Shown in pieces: positions 1 through 10,014 of a DNA stretch of 64,000 nucleotides. The stretch covers positions 355,223 to 419,222 of the forward strand of contig UESW01004361.1 of NCBI GenBank assembly GCA_900491605.1, given 5' to 3'. The position numbers and the translations under genes were made by a program. Source of the DNA: Calamus simplicifolius. Its lineage: Eukaryota > Streptophyta > Magnoliopsida > Arecales > Arecaceae. Each line of letters starts with the position of its first letter. Positions within the stretch are counted from its first letter, which is position 1. The notes below the pieces were generated by a model that saw only the letters and a program-made list of their open reading frames with translations, was not told where the DNA came from and ran no database searches.

Positions 1-1573
1 CGCTCCGTGGGGGCATTGTCAACCGCGGCTTGAGTAGGTGGAGGTCCCATGAGGGTCGGCAGTGGCAGCGGCATCTTCTGAACATACTTGCCAAGGTAGC
101 CCCGCTGAATGAGCTCCTCGATGGCCCGCTTCAAGCTGTAGCAGCTATTAGTGTCATGGCCATAATCTCGGTGGAATCGGTAGTAACAGCTTTTGTCACG
201 GGGAGGACCTTTCTTTATGGGGGGAAGGCACTAGAGGTAAGGCTCACCCTCGATCTCCATTAGGATGTGGGATCAAGGGGCGAGAAGAGGCGTGAGCTTG
301 CTCTCATCGAGGACAGGGCTCCGACACCTGTTGTTGGGTCGGTGAGGCGGGTCAGATCGCCGGTGTCGGGGGGGTCCACTCGGCTCAGGGCGAGCGGGTT
401 TCTCACTGGAGCTCCTTGAAGATTCTCGGTGGGTGAAGTCAGCCTTATTTGCATGGATGTACTTTTGAGCCCGAAGGAGGAGGTCAGAGTAAGAGCTCGG
501 GGGTTTTTTGTCCAAGGAGAAGGTGAAGCGGGATGAGAGGAGCCCCCGCTTCAGCGCCAATGTTGCTACCACGTCGTCGAGATGGTAGACTTCGAGGCCA
601 GCAGCCTTGAACCGGGACATGAAGTCCCGTAGCGACTCCCCCTCCTTCTGACGCACGGAGAAGAGGCTGTCCGCTACCCTTGGGATCCGCCGGTAGGCAT
701 CGAAATGTGCCAGAAAGGCCTTCTCCAGCTCTCGGAAGGAATCGATGCTGTGAGGGGGCAGGCGCGAGTGCCACGCATGAGCGGCCTTCCAGAGAGTGGC
801 AGGGAAGGCTTTACAGAGAAGGGCATCCGAAGCGCCTTGGACTTGCATCATCGCTTTATAGCTCTCGAGATGGTCGAGAGGATCTGTCGTACCATCGTAC
901 GGATCTGCTTGGGGGAAGCGGAATCGGGAGGGAACATGCTCCTTCAATATCCGGTGGGTGTAAGGAGGACGGGTGTCAAACTCTTCCTCTGGTTGGTGAT
1001 TGATTTTCCTGACGAGTTCATCTAGTCGCCTATTGTACTCATCCAGGCATTCCTCCGCCTGGCGGCTGATTGCCGGAGCCCTCCGGGATGGTTCGAAGGA
1101 AGAAGAAGAGGAAGAAAGAGAAGGAGAAAGATGCGGGAGTCGGGACTTTCGCTTTTGCTCCTCCTGATAATGCGGCTCGGGAGGAAGTTTGCTGGGGCCA
1201 CATTCGAGGGACCGTGGCCGCTTGGGGGGCTCACGGCGAGGCTTCCTAGGGGAAGCTGGGCGACGATCGGCCTCCTGCCGACCGGCCTTCCGTCGAGGAG
1301 AGCCTCCCCTCGCCGACTGCTGACTGGCGGGGGGAGCGGTCTGGTGCTGGGTGGCCACAGACTGCTGTTGCTGGAGCCTGTGGACATAGCGGTGAGAGCT
1401 TGGACTTGTTGGGAGAGGGTCGCTAGTCGCTCCGCAGTCTGAACAGCTGCATTTGGCGGTGGGCAGGTGACGGGAGGATCGGTAGTAGGGGGATTGGCCT
1501 CCTGCTGCATGACTAGCGGGGGAAGCCCTGCTGGACAGCTAACGAAAGTGTCCTGAGCTCATGTTACCACCAT
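1..1573 (-). pseudogene. gag: gag of E1 (Tat-lineage Ty3/gypsy), degraded
   Basis: Gag forms the retroelement particle. The ATG at 1573 aligns with the gag start of E6 and is followed at codon 5 by a TGA. The frame then runs through a glutamine-rich coiled-coil stretch and shifts frame near 1383. It continues as a retrotransposon Gag domain (about 1000-500) with the motif DPYDGTTDPLDHLESYK, then LPPHSIDSFRELEKAFLAHF and LRDFMSRFKA. Near 272 and 235 two in-frame stops interrupt it relative to E6. A zinc-knuckle-like stretch FHRDYGHDTNSCYSLK follows at about 190-130. One frameshift and three stops mean it cannot make full-length Gag. Protease and polymerase should lie left of the window. Confidence 0.8.
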
Positions 1574-1670
1574 GGCTTCAAGAAGAAAAGAGGGGGGAGT
1601 AGAGTTCGGCGAGATGTAGCACAGGGAGGCCCTGAGATACATGCTGCATCCTGCACTGACGCCCGATCAC

Positions 1671-2635
1671 TGATCCTGAACATTTGGATTAGAAAACGGA
1701 TTAATCGGAGGATCTTTGCTTCACCGAGTTTTCTGCAAAAAGCCCCAGGACCGGAGGGATTCTCCGGTGGGACCCTCCGACGCTCAAGTCAGCAATCGAG
1801 GTCACAGCCGAAGAGGAGCTCGAATGAGCTCTTTTTAGATGAAAAAGGTGTTCCTGGGAGGAGGGATTCCTCTCTGGGTGTTAGGATAGCGATTTTTTGG
1901 GATTATCGCTCATACCTGATTACTGAGTGGATTCACCTCTTTATAGGGGTTGACATCTGCATGATCACGTGGAATTCCGTGAAAAGGGAATGTCCACGGA
2001 GTTCTTGGGAGTTTGTGAACCTGGGCTGGTTGGTGGGTCCTGTCCCATCAAAGAGGGAGAAAACGGTGGTTGGTGGGCTAAGTCCCATCAGCTAGTGGGG
2101 CTATTGGGTAGTTGGGTCCAGTCCCATCAGCAGCGTGGCTAGTGGGTAGTTGGATCTGGCGTTGTCAGGTGGCGCAGGTCAGAGAGGTAGCGTCCAGAGC
2201 TACCAGGGCCGTGTTAGGGCAGATTTGGAGGAAACCGGGGAGTCTCGACTCTCCCGAGGGAGCTGAGGCTTAGTTGGGTGTCCAGGGGTGGCCGAGGCCA
2301 GCCTTGCCGACTAGGAAGTGCCGGGGCGGGGCCGACCAGGAATGGTCGGGGCCGGCTCGGCGAGCTTGAAGACAACGGGGCCGAGAGGGGCCGACTAGGA
2401 ATGGTCGGGGCCGACTCGGCGGGCTTGGAGACGCTGGGGCGAGAGGGGCCGACCAGGAATGATCGGGGCCGAGTCGGCGGGCTTGGAGACACCGAAATAT
2501 TTTCTTAGAATACTTGAGAGAACCTTTCAGGATTTAAAAACCAAATGGGGCCTCCGGGCTAGGTTGACCTGATGGGTCTCCAGCTTGACGTGTAGGTCTC
2601 TCCACCGAGCCTCAGCAATAAAAAGAAGCACAACA
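1671..2635 (-). repeat. 5' LTR of E1
   Basis: Read on the minus strand the LTR begins TGTTGTGC at 2635 and ends TTCAGGATCA at 1671, giving TG...CA ends. It carries the block CTTGAGCGTCGGAGGGTC near 1770-1790 that recurs in every Tat LTR here. The sequence just beyond the inner end resembles the primer-binding region of E6 in degenerate form. The 3' partner is outside the window, so the ends are inferred by comparison, not by pairing. Confidence 0.6.
2278..2500. repeat. GC-rich minisatellite inside the E1 LTR
   Basis: Diverged units of roughly 60-90 bp share the phrases gaatggtcggggccga and ggcgggcttggagac. The units contain short self-complementary pieces of the form GGCCGA...TCGGCC. The array sits in the U3 part of the LTR, as do the arrays in the other Tat LTRs of this window. 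Open frames across it are by-products of the repeat. Confidence 0.6.
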
Positions 2636-3700
2636 TCTCTAAGGTAGTGGTTGGATGTTAAAAAATTATTTAAAAATAAAATTATGAATTTTTTAAAAAT
2701 AATTTATTTTCTTTGTTATTTCAGATTTTTATTTGGTTTGAAATTGAGCATTCTACATTATTTCAGTGCAATTAATGCTGCCATTAAAATATGGTGAGTA
2801 AGAATAGGACTATTCCATGAAGGAACATGATTACAAATTTAAGCATACTAAAATATCAATTTTTGAGGGGAGGGGGGCCAGTGCCTTTTTTTTTTTTTGC
2901 CTGTTTGGATGAATAGCATGAAATAAGGCCCTCTTACGGCCACGAATAGAGCATCAAAACACTACCCAAGAGTCTTTATGTCCAGTAAAATTTTTTTCAA
3001 TGAGGATTTGCTCAAGCTTGCAATATTTTCAATAAGACAAAGGCATTCGCGATTGTTTGGGCTTGGTAGAGGCACAGATATTTAGTACAAAAAACGACCC
3101 ACTTGCTCGGTGTCGTTCTCAAGATCAGTGAGTAAAGACAATGGGAGTATGAGACTAGATTAGAAGGATGGAGAATAGGGTCATGGCCACCTACTCGTCT
3201 TTCAATTATAGGGCATCTGGCAATACAATTAAGCGATGATATCCTAGGGACGATATATGAAAAATCTCTTTTCCAATTATGGTAAGACGTGCTGTTCAAG
3301 TTATTTCCTTTTCTAAACCGGATCATTATTAGCAATGTTATCCTCTATATCTGCTCATAGAAACAGAGGGAATAAATTATCTGCGACTGTCCCTTGCGTG
3401 TGAATGTTGGCAACGCGAGCATCTACCACCTCAAAAGTATTACCATATGCAATGAGGTTGGCCTACCACCACAATCCAATGGTGGTTGTCGTAATCCATA
3501 CTCAAAACTTTAGCTTGTGTGTGTGTGTGGATTCAGACAAAAGAATACGTATACGGCCTTTATGCTTTGGGTTCTTCACACAAAAACCGTATTAGACTTT
3601 TCAGACATAAACATTGAGAAAATTCCACTTATTGCCGTCATAACTCTGTTGGGAAGTTTCTTAGCAGGAGAAGTATTACACCTGCAGCTTGATCATCTAA
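2636..3700. other. AT-rich intergenic DNA with no gene recognised
   Basis: The stretch is AT-rich with homopolymer runs (2886-2899 T run) and a short (TG)n tract near 3513-3527. Several short open frames occur on both strands (for example 3335-3012 minus) but none shows a recognisable motif or splice framework. I see no convincing feature. Confidence 0.5.
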
Positions 3701-3718
3701 TTAATTCAAATTATGATA

Positions 3719-4860
3719 ACATGTGGGTTTTTTTTGTTCCAATATGAAAGGAATCGTTCCGTAAAGCAAACAAGACAACTCCCTTGTCACTCTTCCAGCC
3801 AGTTTAGGCCTATTTCTTTTCTGTAAGCTTCATGTACAAGCTTAATGACCTTATAAATAACGAGGCACTCAAGGTCATTTTCTGTAAGCTTCATATACAA
3901 GCTTAATGACCTTATAAATAACAAGGCACTCAAGGTCATTCTTCTTATAAAAAGGAGAAAAATATCGATCTACGAAGGTTCTCTGTGGGTGCTTGGTGCT
4001 TTGAGCTTCATGGGACGTCACAATCCCTTCTCCTCCGCGCACAAGAACCATCTTCTCTTTTCTTCCTCTCAGTTCACTAGTGACACGGTGAGTGCAATAC
4101 CTTCTCTAGCTCTTTTTCCTTTTTTTAAAGCTCAAATACATTTGCTGGCAATTTCTTTTTCTGTAGAAAACCATTGATCGCATGGCATCTCATCGCGGCA
4201 GAGTCGTGATAAAACTTTTGAAGAAAAAAAAAGATCATTACATCAACTGAGGTCTGAGAGTGACGTGGTTGTAGGAAAGTAGGGAATAAAGTGATAACCT
4301 GGATAGGGAAGGTATACATCTAGGCAAAATTAAATATCATAACCGATTGGGAAAGATCAGCCTGCCTTTCATATCAAAGGAATTCAGTGCATAGCCCATT
4401 CCATTCTGCAGCCCTCTCTTGCCAAAAAGCTCTTTTTAGCTGAAACCGTGTGCAGGCTATTTCTTCGTAGAATGCATTTATTATTTATTTTTTATGCCAA
4501 TTATTTTGTCCCGATACTATACTAATTCCCTTTAATTTATAAATTTATTTATTTATTTTTTATTTTGTAGATAATATTGTCTTTGGCTACAAAGGTTGTT
4601 GAGGCCATAGGATTCAGCAACAGATGCCAACATATGATAACATGTGGGTTTTTTTTTTGTTCCAATAAAGGAATCGTACCGTAAAGCAAAACAAGACAAC
4701 CCCTCCCTTGTCACTCTTCCAGCCAGTTTAGGCCTATTTCTTTTCTGTATCATTGTTGCCAGTACAGTGGGCGATCCAACTAACCACATGAATGTGAACT
4801 CACCGCATTTTCTTATAAAGAGGAGAAAAATATCGATCTACCACTACAGTAAAATTAATT
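3719..4860. repeat. Dispersed direct duplication of a promoter-like block
   Basis: A block of roughly 100 bp at 3719-3825 (acatgtgggttttttttgtt ... cctatttcttttctgta) recurs with small changes at 4640-4749. A second piece, tcttataaa-aggagaaaaat and onward, occurs at about 3945-3972 and 4811-4840. Between them, a 55-60 bp unit containing cttaatgaccttataaataa is tandemly duplicated at 3829-3942. The TATAAA cores and a following pyrimidine-rich leader suggest a duplicated plant promoter, but no transcript is proven. Confidence 0.6.
3945..4167 (+). promoter_or_regulatory. Putative promoter, leader exon and first intron
   Basis: A TATA-like box (cttataaaaagg, about 3945) is followed by a leader with short open frames. 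A consensus donor follows (acacg/gtgagtgc, GT near 4089), with a T-rich stretch and an acceptor (tttctttttctgtag, near 4167). The stretch tttaaagctcaaatacattt just before that acceptor is repeated at about 6763-6783 directly upstream of the ankyrin start codon. This hints that the block was once contiguous with the ankyrin gene and that 4150-6760 was inserted later. Confidence 0.35.
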
Positions 4861-4884
4861 TAGGAGGAAAGTGTTGGGAGTCGG

Positions 4885-5230
4885 CATGCTCACGTGACAC
4901 CCCCCCCAAGCATTCTGATCGCCCCCCCCCCGATGCTAGGTTTCCTCTGATCCCCCCCCTCCCGCGAGCGTTCTGATCCCCCCTCTGATCCAGGCTCCTT
5001 CTCTAATCCGTTCTGATTCTAGGTTTACCTCTGAACCAGGCTCCTTCTCTGATCCTCCTTCTCTGATCCCCCTCGCCTGCATTCTGATGCCCTAGCGGAG
5101 CTCTTTTTCTCCCCCCCAGCCGATCCTTATCAGTGGCGGAGCAGATCCGGCCTTTTCCTCCCCCAACCGATCCTGATCAGTGCCCTAGCAGAGCAGATCC
5201 AGCCTTGTAGCTGAGTGTGACCTCGGTGGA
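4885..5230. other. C- and CT-rich low-complexity stretch
   Basis: Several runs of 7-10 C (from 4900 to 4985) are followed by many copies of the phrase tctgatcc. The complementary strand has closely spaced G-runs and so could form a quadruplex. Two partly duplicated phrases (accgatcctgatcagtg and relatives) follow at 5110-5200. It resembles a pyrimidine-rich 5' leader more than coding DNA. Confidence 0.5.
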
Positions 5231-5368
5231 GAGCAGCATCTCCTCTTAGAATACATTCTTCTTCTCTAAGGAGGCATAGATCACATGCACGGTTAGTAAT
5301 GTTTGCCATGTACTCTCTTAGCTTTTGTTCTTGTCAGTTGCCATATTGATAACATTAATGTTTAATAG

Positions 5369-5434
5369 GGTTTCTCCACGAAGGGGTCATGGTAGTCCGG
5401 TCCGCAAGCGCTCCCCGATTCCTCCTAGGCGGCG
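5369..5434 (+). pseudogene. Single exon resembling the Arg/Ser/Pro-rich part of an SR-type splicing factor
   Basis: The 66-bp segment is bounded by an acceptor (tttaatag, AG at 5367-5368) and a perfect donor (gtaagt from 5435). In phase it reads VSPRRGHGSPVRKRSPIPPR followed by Arg. This RS/RP-rich style is typical of the N-terminal region of RNPS1/SR45-like proteins. A possible upstream exon with a donor (cacg/gttagt) lies near 5290. No RNA-recognition motif was found nearby, so this is at best a gene fragment or the 5' part of a rearranged gene. The low-complexity residues make the family call weak. Confidence 0.3.
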
Positions 5435-6796
5435 GTAAGTTAGTCTTTGCAGCTTCTGATCTTGTCTTACAGTGACTCATCTAAACTAGAAATAATAAAA
5501 GGTTCTGAGAGACTGTTGAAGATTAAGACAATATTTACCCTGTTCTGATCTTGTCTTACAGCTTCTGATGACTCTCCATGGTGCAAAGCTCAATATTTAC
5601 CCTGTTGAAGATTAAGACATGTTAAGAATAATTTCTTTGTTCATGCAGTTATTTTTTTTTTAGTGGTGGTGGTGATCTGAGAGACTGGGGTTTGATTTTA
5701 TACTGTAGTCATGAACAAAGGTTCGGAGTCACTGGATTTGATTTTATACTGTACTCTTTTATGACCTTGACATTTCATGGCTTATACACCATCTGCTGAA
5801 TTACATCTGATTATATTATTTCTTCATTGTTTTGAGTTTGAAACGTTTTACCGTTTCTAGTTGGTTAATTGGGAACCAGTCCATTCCAACAATTCGATAC
5901 TTCCAAGGCCTTATATGTCAGAGACTGGTATACTCACTACTTCTGTGGCGTCTCACATTTCATTAGAATATGTTTCATTCTGGTTTTGAAAGCCAGTTTA
6001 TCTGTGATGCTTGTTACCTACAACATTTTTACAGCCATATTTTGGATTTGAATGCAAGTATATATGTGATGTTTGTTACATACAACATTTTTTTTGGGTA
6101 TACATTCAAGCTCGAAGCCATTGCAGATCTTGATACTTGCTAGCTAGCTTTAGGCTTTAGAACTACAGTAGTTCTGCTATTTTTGGTAGGTGCAAAAATT
6201 TAACCTAGTTTGTTAACTAATTCATTTAAGAAAACAGGATAGAAATTATTGGAAACATTACTTTCATGAATTTAAGCTTGACAGACACAAAGAAACAAGA
6301 CAAGCTGCTGGTGGTGCTGTCCTTTTTTTAAAAAAAATTCATTTTTTCTTGTGATATATGATGAAGGTTCTGATCAGCACACAAGAATGGAATTTTTTCT
6401 TGCGCTTTCTTGAGAAACTATGCTATTCTTACTTGATTAATCCTCTTATGTTTTTATTTCATATATTGATTTAACAATGAAGTGGAAATTTTGAAAGCAT
6501 ATGACTAACTTGCTACCTATTTTTATTGGGAGCTGATTCATATAATTGCTATCCTGATCCACCTTGATTGCAGTATTAAGATACTAATGTGATGAAATCC
6601 ATATGGAATTTGATCTTGAAATTTATGTTTGCTTGCTTTTTGAAATACTATCATCCACCAATAATGACTTGGTTCAAGTAATCGACACCATCCTTTTTTT
6701 GGAGGAATTAATGTGTTTGAATCCTAAAAGACTGGATTTTTTTTAAAATTGTTGTTGCTTTTTTTTTAAAGCTCAAATACATTTGGAAGGAAATTC
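5435..6796. other. AT-rich, intron-like DNA without a recognised gene
   Basis: The sequence is AT-rich. It contains short local duplications: gatttgattttatactgta twice near 5690-5750, and a phrase like gtgatg-ttgttac-tacaac twice near 6003-6090. No coding region or element ends were recognised. It could be intron of either flanking gene remnant. Confidence 0.4.
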
Positions 6797-7594
6797 ATGG
6801 ATCCTGAGCTTGAAGAAGCATCTTGCATCAGAAACGTGGACGCACTCAACCAACTTCTTCAAAGAGACAGCCTTCTCCTTGATAGATTGACCATCATCCC
6901 ATTCCCCATCGACAATCCTCTACACACAGCTTCTCTATTAGGACATGCTGATTTTGTTAGACAAATCCTCAACCAAAGGCCGGAGCTTGCTTGGGACCTG
7001 AATGAGCATGGCCTCTCTCCCTTGCACTTAGCTTCGGCTAAGGGCCATCTCTCCATGGTGAAAGAGCTGTTGAAGGTGGGCTCTAAACTTTGCCTCATCG
7101 TAGACAAAGATGGGCTCATGCCAATCCACACAGCGGCGATCAAAGGGAGGATTGATGTCCTAAGAGAACTAAGTGATGCTTGCCCAGATTCTATGCAAGC
7201 GATGACATCTCGTGGGGACACGATCCTTCATTTGGCTGTGAGATCAAACTATTATCAAGCTATTGAGTTCTTGGTAGAAAAATTGAATGATGGTCAGCTC
7301 CTAAACCAGAAGGATGAGAAGGGAAACACCATATTGCATCTTGCCGTTGTTAAAAAACAATTTCATGTATGTATATGATGTTTGACTTTCCTTTTTGTCT
7401 TCTTAAATCTAAAACGTTGGCATGACAAGTATCTTTCTCATTGGCAGGTCATAAAGTTCTTGTTGGACAAACAAGGAATTGATGTTAACTCTATGAACCA
7501 AAAAAGCTGTACCTCACTTGATGTGCTGCTAGATTCGACATTTGAACATGGAGACCTAGTTTTAGGAGAGATTATTCGAGCTGCCGGTGGCTAG
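6797..7594 (+). CDS. Truncated ankyrin-repeat protein (exons 6797-7366 and 7448-7594)
   Basis: This is the part of the ankyrin-PGG gene that is still translatable: 190 codons, an 81-bp AT-rich intron with GT-AG ends, then 48 codons to the TAG at 7592. The product would hold the ankyrin repeats and the conserved linker (SLDVLLDSTFEHGDLVLGEI) but no PGG domain. It would be soluble and probably not functional like its family. The start is the first ATG in frame, preceded by gaaattc, and matches the length usual for this family's N terminus. Whether it is expressed cannot be told. Confidence 0.55.
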
Positions 7595-8374
7595 AAGACA
7601 TCAAGAGAAGTTATTCATCAATCACCAGTAGAGATTGAACCAGAAGCAAGGGATAATTTAGCCACACCACAAGTAAGGCATACAAGACGTAACAAGCAGG
7701 TTGCAATAGAGGATGCCAAACCTAGTTCAGGTACCTTGATAATAGTGGCGACACTTATAGCAACTATTACATTCCAAGGAGGACTAAACCCTCCAGGAGT
7801 ACGTATTTAAGCATGATAGTGGGAGCCCAAGCCCTTCTCCTTCTCCTAATTATCGCATTGATTGTTTTCCGTGTGGATTTCTTTTCTGTTGTGCACAGAC
7901 GCCCAAAGTTCGACCAGGTCTAGATTCAAGACTTGCACTCTTCTTGACATTAGATAAGGTAGGTTTATTTGCATCACTGTGTATCATTCTCTTATTGCTC
8001 CGTGTTAACCCACAAAACGAAGGGATGATGATGAGATTCTTAAGATCGGTCATGTGGCTTGCTGTCTTCTCCACAGCACTGGCATTTACAACTATTATTC
8101 GAGATGTCTTTCCAAATTCAAGCGGAGTCAGTTACCAGTTATTTCTTACAGGCTGGTTTAGCATCTTAACAATTGCAACATTATGGTCTTTCGATTTCTC
8201 AAGTGGCTACTGCAGAAGGTTTGTTGGCTGATCAGGAAGGACGAAAATAGAGAACAAGATACTCATCAGAAGACATTTGTTCACATTGCCAAAGGAGTCC
8301 TGGCTGTCATTGGGGTGATCATAGCTGTGTCCGTTATTATGTTCTTGAGCAATCGCAAAATATCTTTACTAAAT
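6797..8374 (+). pseudogene. Ankyrin-repeat / PGG-domain membrane protein gene (ACD6/ITN1-like), broken
   Basis: Ankyrin-PGG proteins are plant membrane proteins with N-terminal ankyrin repeats and a C-terminal PGG transmembrane domain; several act in defence or stress signalling. Exon 1 (6797-7366) opens MDPELEEASC and carries about four to five ankyrin repeats (NPLHTASLLGHADFV, LSPLHLASAKGHLSMV, LMPIHTAAIKGRIDVL, DTILHLAVRSNYYQAI). Donor gtatgt is at 7367; exon 2 starts at 7448 after ttggcag in phase 0. An in-frame TAG at 7592-7594 sits where both nearby copies have TGG. Beyond it the frame is open through IVATLIATITFQGGLNPPG, the PGG signature, to a donor at 7799. Exon 3 from 7899 encodes further membrane segments, with a frame change near 8200 before a last hydrophobic helix. 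As it stands only a soluble ankyrin protein of about 238 residues can be made. Confidence 0.8.
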
Positions 8375-8829
8375 GGACAAACAAGGAATTGATGTTAACT
8401 CTATGAACCAAAAAAGTTGTACCTTGCTTGATGTGCTGCTAGATTCGACATTTGAACATGGAGACCTAGTTTTAGGAGAGATTATTTGAGCTACTGGTGG
8501 CTGGAAGACATCAAGAGAAGTTATTCATCAATCACCAGTAGAGATCGAATCAGAAGCAAGGGACAATTTAGCCACACCACAAGTAAGGCATTCAAGTCAT
8601 ATTGGTCGCTTTACGAAATGTTTTGGTGTGGCTAAATTATCCCTTGCTTCTAGTTCGATCTCTACTGGTGATTAATGAATAACTTCTCTTGATGTCTTCC
8701 AGCCACCGGTAGCTTGAATAATCTCTCCTAAAACTAGGTCTCCATGTTCAAATGTTGAATCTAGCAGCACATCAAGCGGGGTACAACTTTTTTTGGTTCA
8801 TAGAGTTAACATCAATTCCTTGTTTATCC
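8375..8829. repeat. Inverted duplication of ankyrin exon 2: long hairpin
   Basis: The left arm (8375-8579) is a direct copy of exon 2 of the gene just upstream. The right arm (8624-8829) is its reverse complement, separated by a 44-nt spacer. I counted only around ten to fifteen mismatches and one 1-nt indel over about 205 bp. The right arm extends past 8829 to about 8855 into the sequence before exon 2, including the splice acceptor (cattggcag), which the left arm lacks. The intron bases beyond differ from the local gene, so the right arm may come from a paralogue. Confidence 0.9.
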
Positions 8830-8860
8830 AATAAGAACTTTATGACCTGCCAATGAGAAC
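8375..8860 (+). ncRNA. Candidate hairpin RNA locus (siRNA or proto-miRNA source)
   Basis: If transcribed from either side, the inverted repeat would fold into an almost continuous double strand of about 205 bp. Such foldbacks derived from a protein-coding gene are established sources of hairpin siRNAs in plants and are the proposed starting point of young MIRNA genes. The target would be ankyrin-PGG paralogues. Transcription is not shown by the sequence; the promoter of the upstream gene could read into it. Confidence 0.4.
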
Positions 8861-8879
8861 TACAATCAGTAGTGTGACT

Positions 8880-10014
8880 GCTTCCTATTGGTATGCCTTT
8901 TATTTTTTTAAGTAATGTCTTTAAAATGGTCCCTATTATTCTAAGAACATGTAATGTGCTTTTTTTTTTTTTTGAATAAGTCTATAAAATTTCTTGTAAT
9001 TAATTTTCCATTAACTTTATAGTAATATATCATCAGTTGTCAAAGGCATACAACTTCCAAGAGCTAAGATTCATGGCTTCACCTCACTCACCTGACAAAG
9101 CCAAGGCATTCTTCACATAGGTTGCCATGATATTTTTTTTTAAAAAATGATAAAGTATATTTTAATATATCATTTTTTTTGAAAAAAAATGCAATGTCTT
9201 TCATGGTCAGGTGAGCGAGCCCCCATCCAATCCAAAACCGGTACGGTAAAATCACCTGATGTGACCTGATCCGGCTCGGGAGGGGCTTGCGCAGAGAATG
9301 AGGGCAGTAGTATGGGGGGATCCCGTCGGAACCAATTAATAAAAGTTCCCATCCGGAGTCCGCTAAATTTAGATAATAAAAGTCTAAATTAATCAAGATT
9401 TTAATTTGACTACGTCTGTGGAAAAGAAGGAAGATAAAATATTTCGTCAAGAAGCACCTGACAACCCAAATTAAAACCAGTTTCATTTGATGCAGAGGGT
9501 TCCAGACACTCGCATTTTTTTTTATTTCGTCCATGTTAAAACACTAATTAATTATGGTTGAACGGTCGACGAGAAAAGCAGCATCGACGCCCAAAATCCT
9601 TCAACATTGTGTAAAACTTCTCATAAAAAAAATAATATTTAGGATTTTTTTTTTTTTTTTTTTTTTTTTGGGGAGAAGAGCTTCAATGAAGTCGAGCAGC
9701 TAGCCTTCTACTACATTTAGACTACTTCTCGTACAAGACGGAGATCTGCATCAAGATCTACAACGAGCTAGCTATAATATTGTTGGTATATGGTCATCGG
9801 ACTCTCAAGCCTCGCTGCCACCCTAGCAAGCGTCCTTGAACGAGTTCTTCGTCGCTGCAGCCATGAATGCACCATAGCAAGCGTCTGCAACAATGAAGTA
9901 CGCCGCCCCCGCCGTTGAATGCACCCAAAGTCCCTTCTCATTAATCATACAATTTCTATTTCTTTTTCACAGCTATAATATATATATATATATATATATT
10001 ATATTTATATATAT
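8880..10014. other. Intergenic stretch with simple repeats; no gene recognised
   Basis: It contains T runs (8961-8974, 9643-9669), a small A/T hairpin near 9140-9190 and an (AT)n tract at about 9977-10014 into which the E2 LTR abuts. A GC-richer patch at 9200-9350 has minus-strand open frames without recognisable motifs and is probably an unclassified repeat. Confidence 0.5.

Larger units (their letters stand above)
1..2635 (-). mobile_element. E1: Ty3/gypsy Tat-lineage element, 5' LTR and gag, cut by the left window edge
   Basis: Reading the minus strand there is an LTR (2635 to 1671), a short leader and a gag gene running off the left edge. Gag resembles that of E6 at 60304-62000 in wording and order, so both belong to one family. 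The rest of pol lies outside the window. Two in-frame stops and a frameshift in gag mark it as an old copy. Confidence 0.85.

Noticed and set aside
680..1025. Plus-strand frames opposite the E1 gag
   Set aside because: They are shadows of the gag coding strand on the opposite strand.
3012..3335. Minus-strand 107-codon frame
   Set aside because: No family resemblance and no promoter or splice framework; a chance frame is likely.
9088..9534. Minus-strand 148-codon frame
   Set aside because: No recognisable domain, low-complexity ends, and overlap with an apparent repeat patch. Length alone is not enough.
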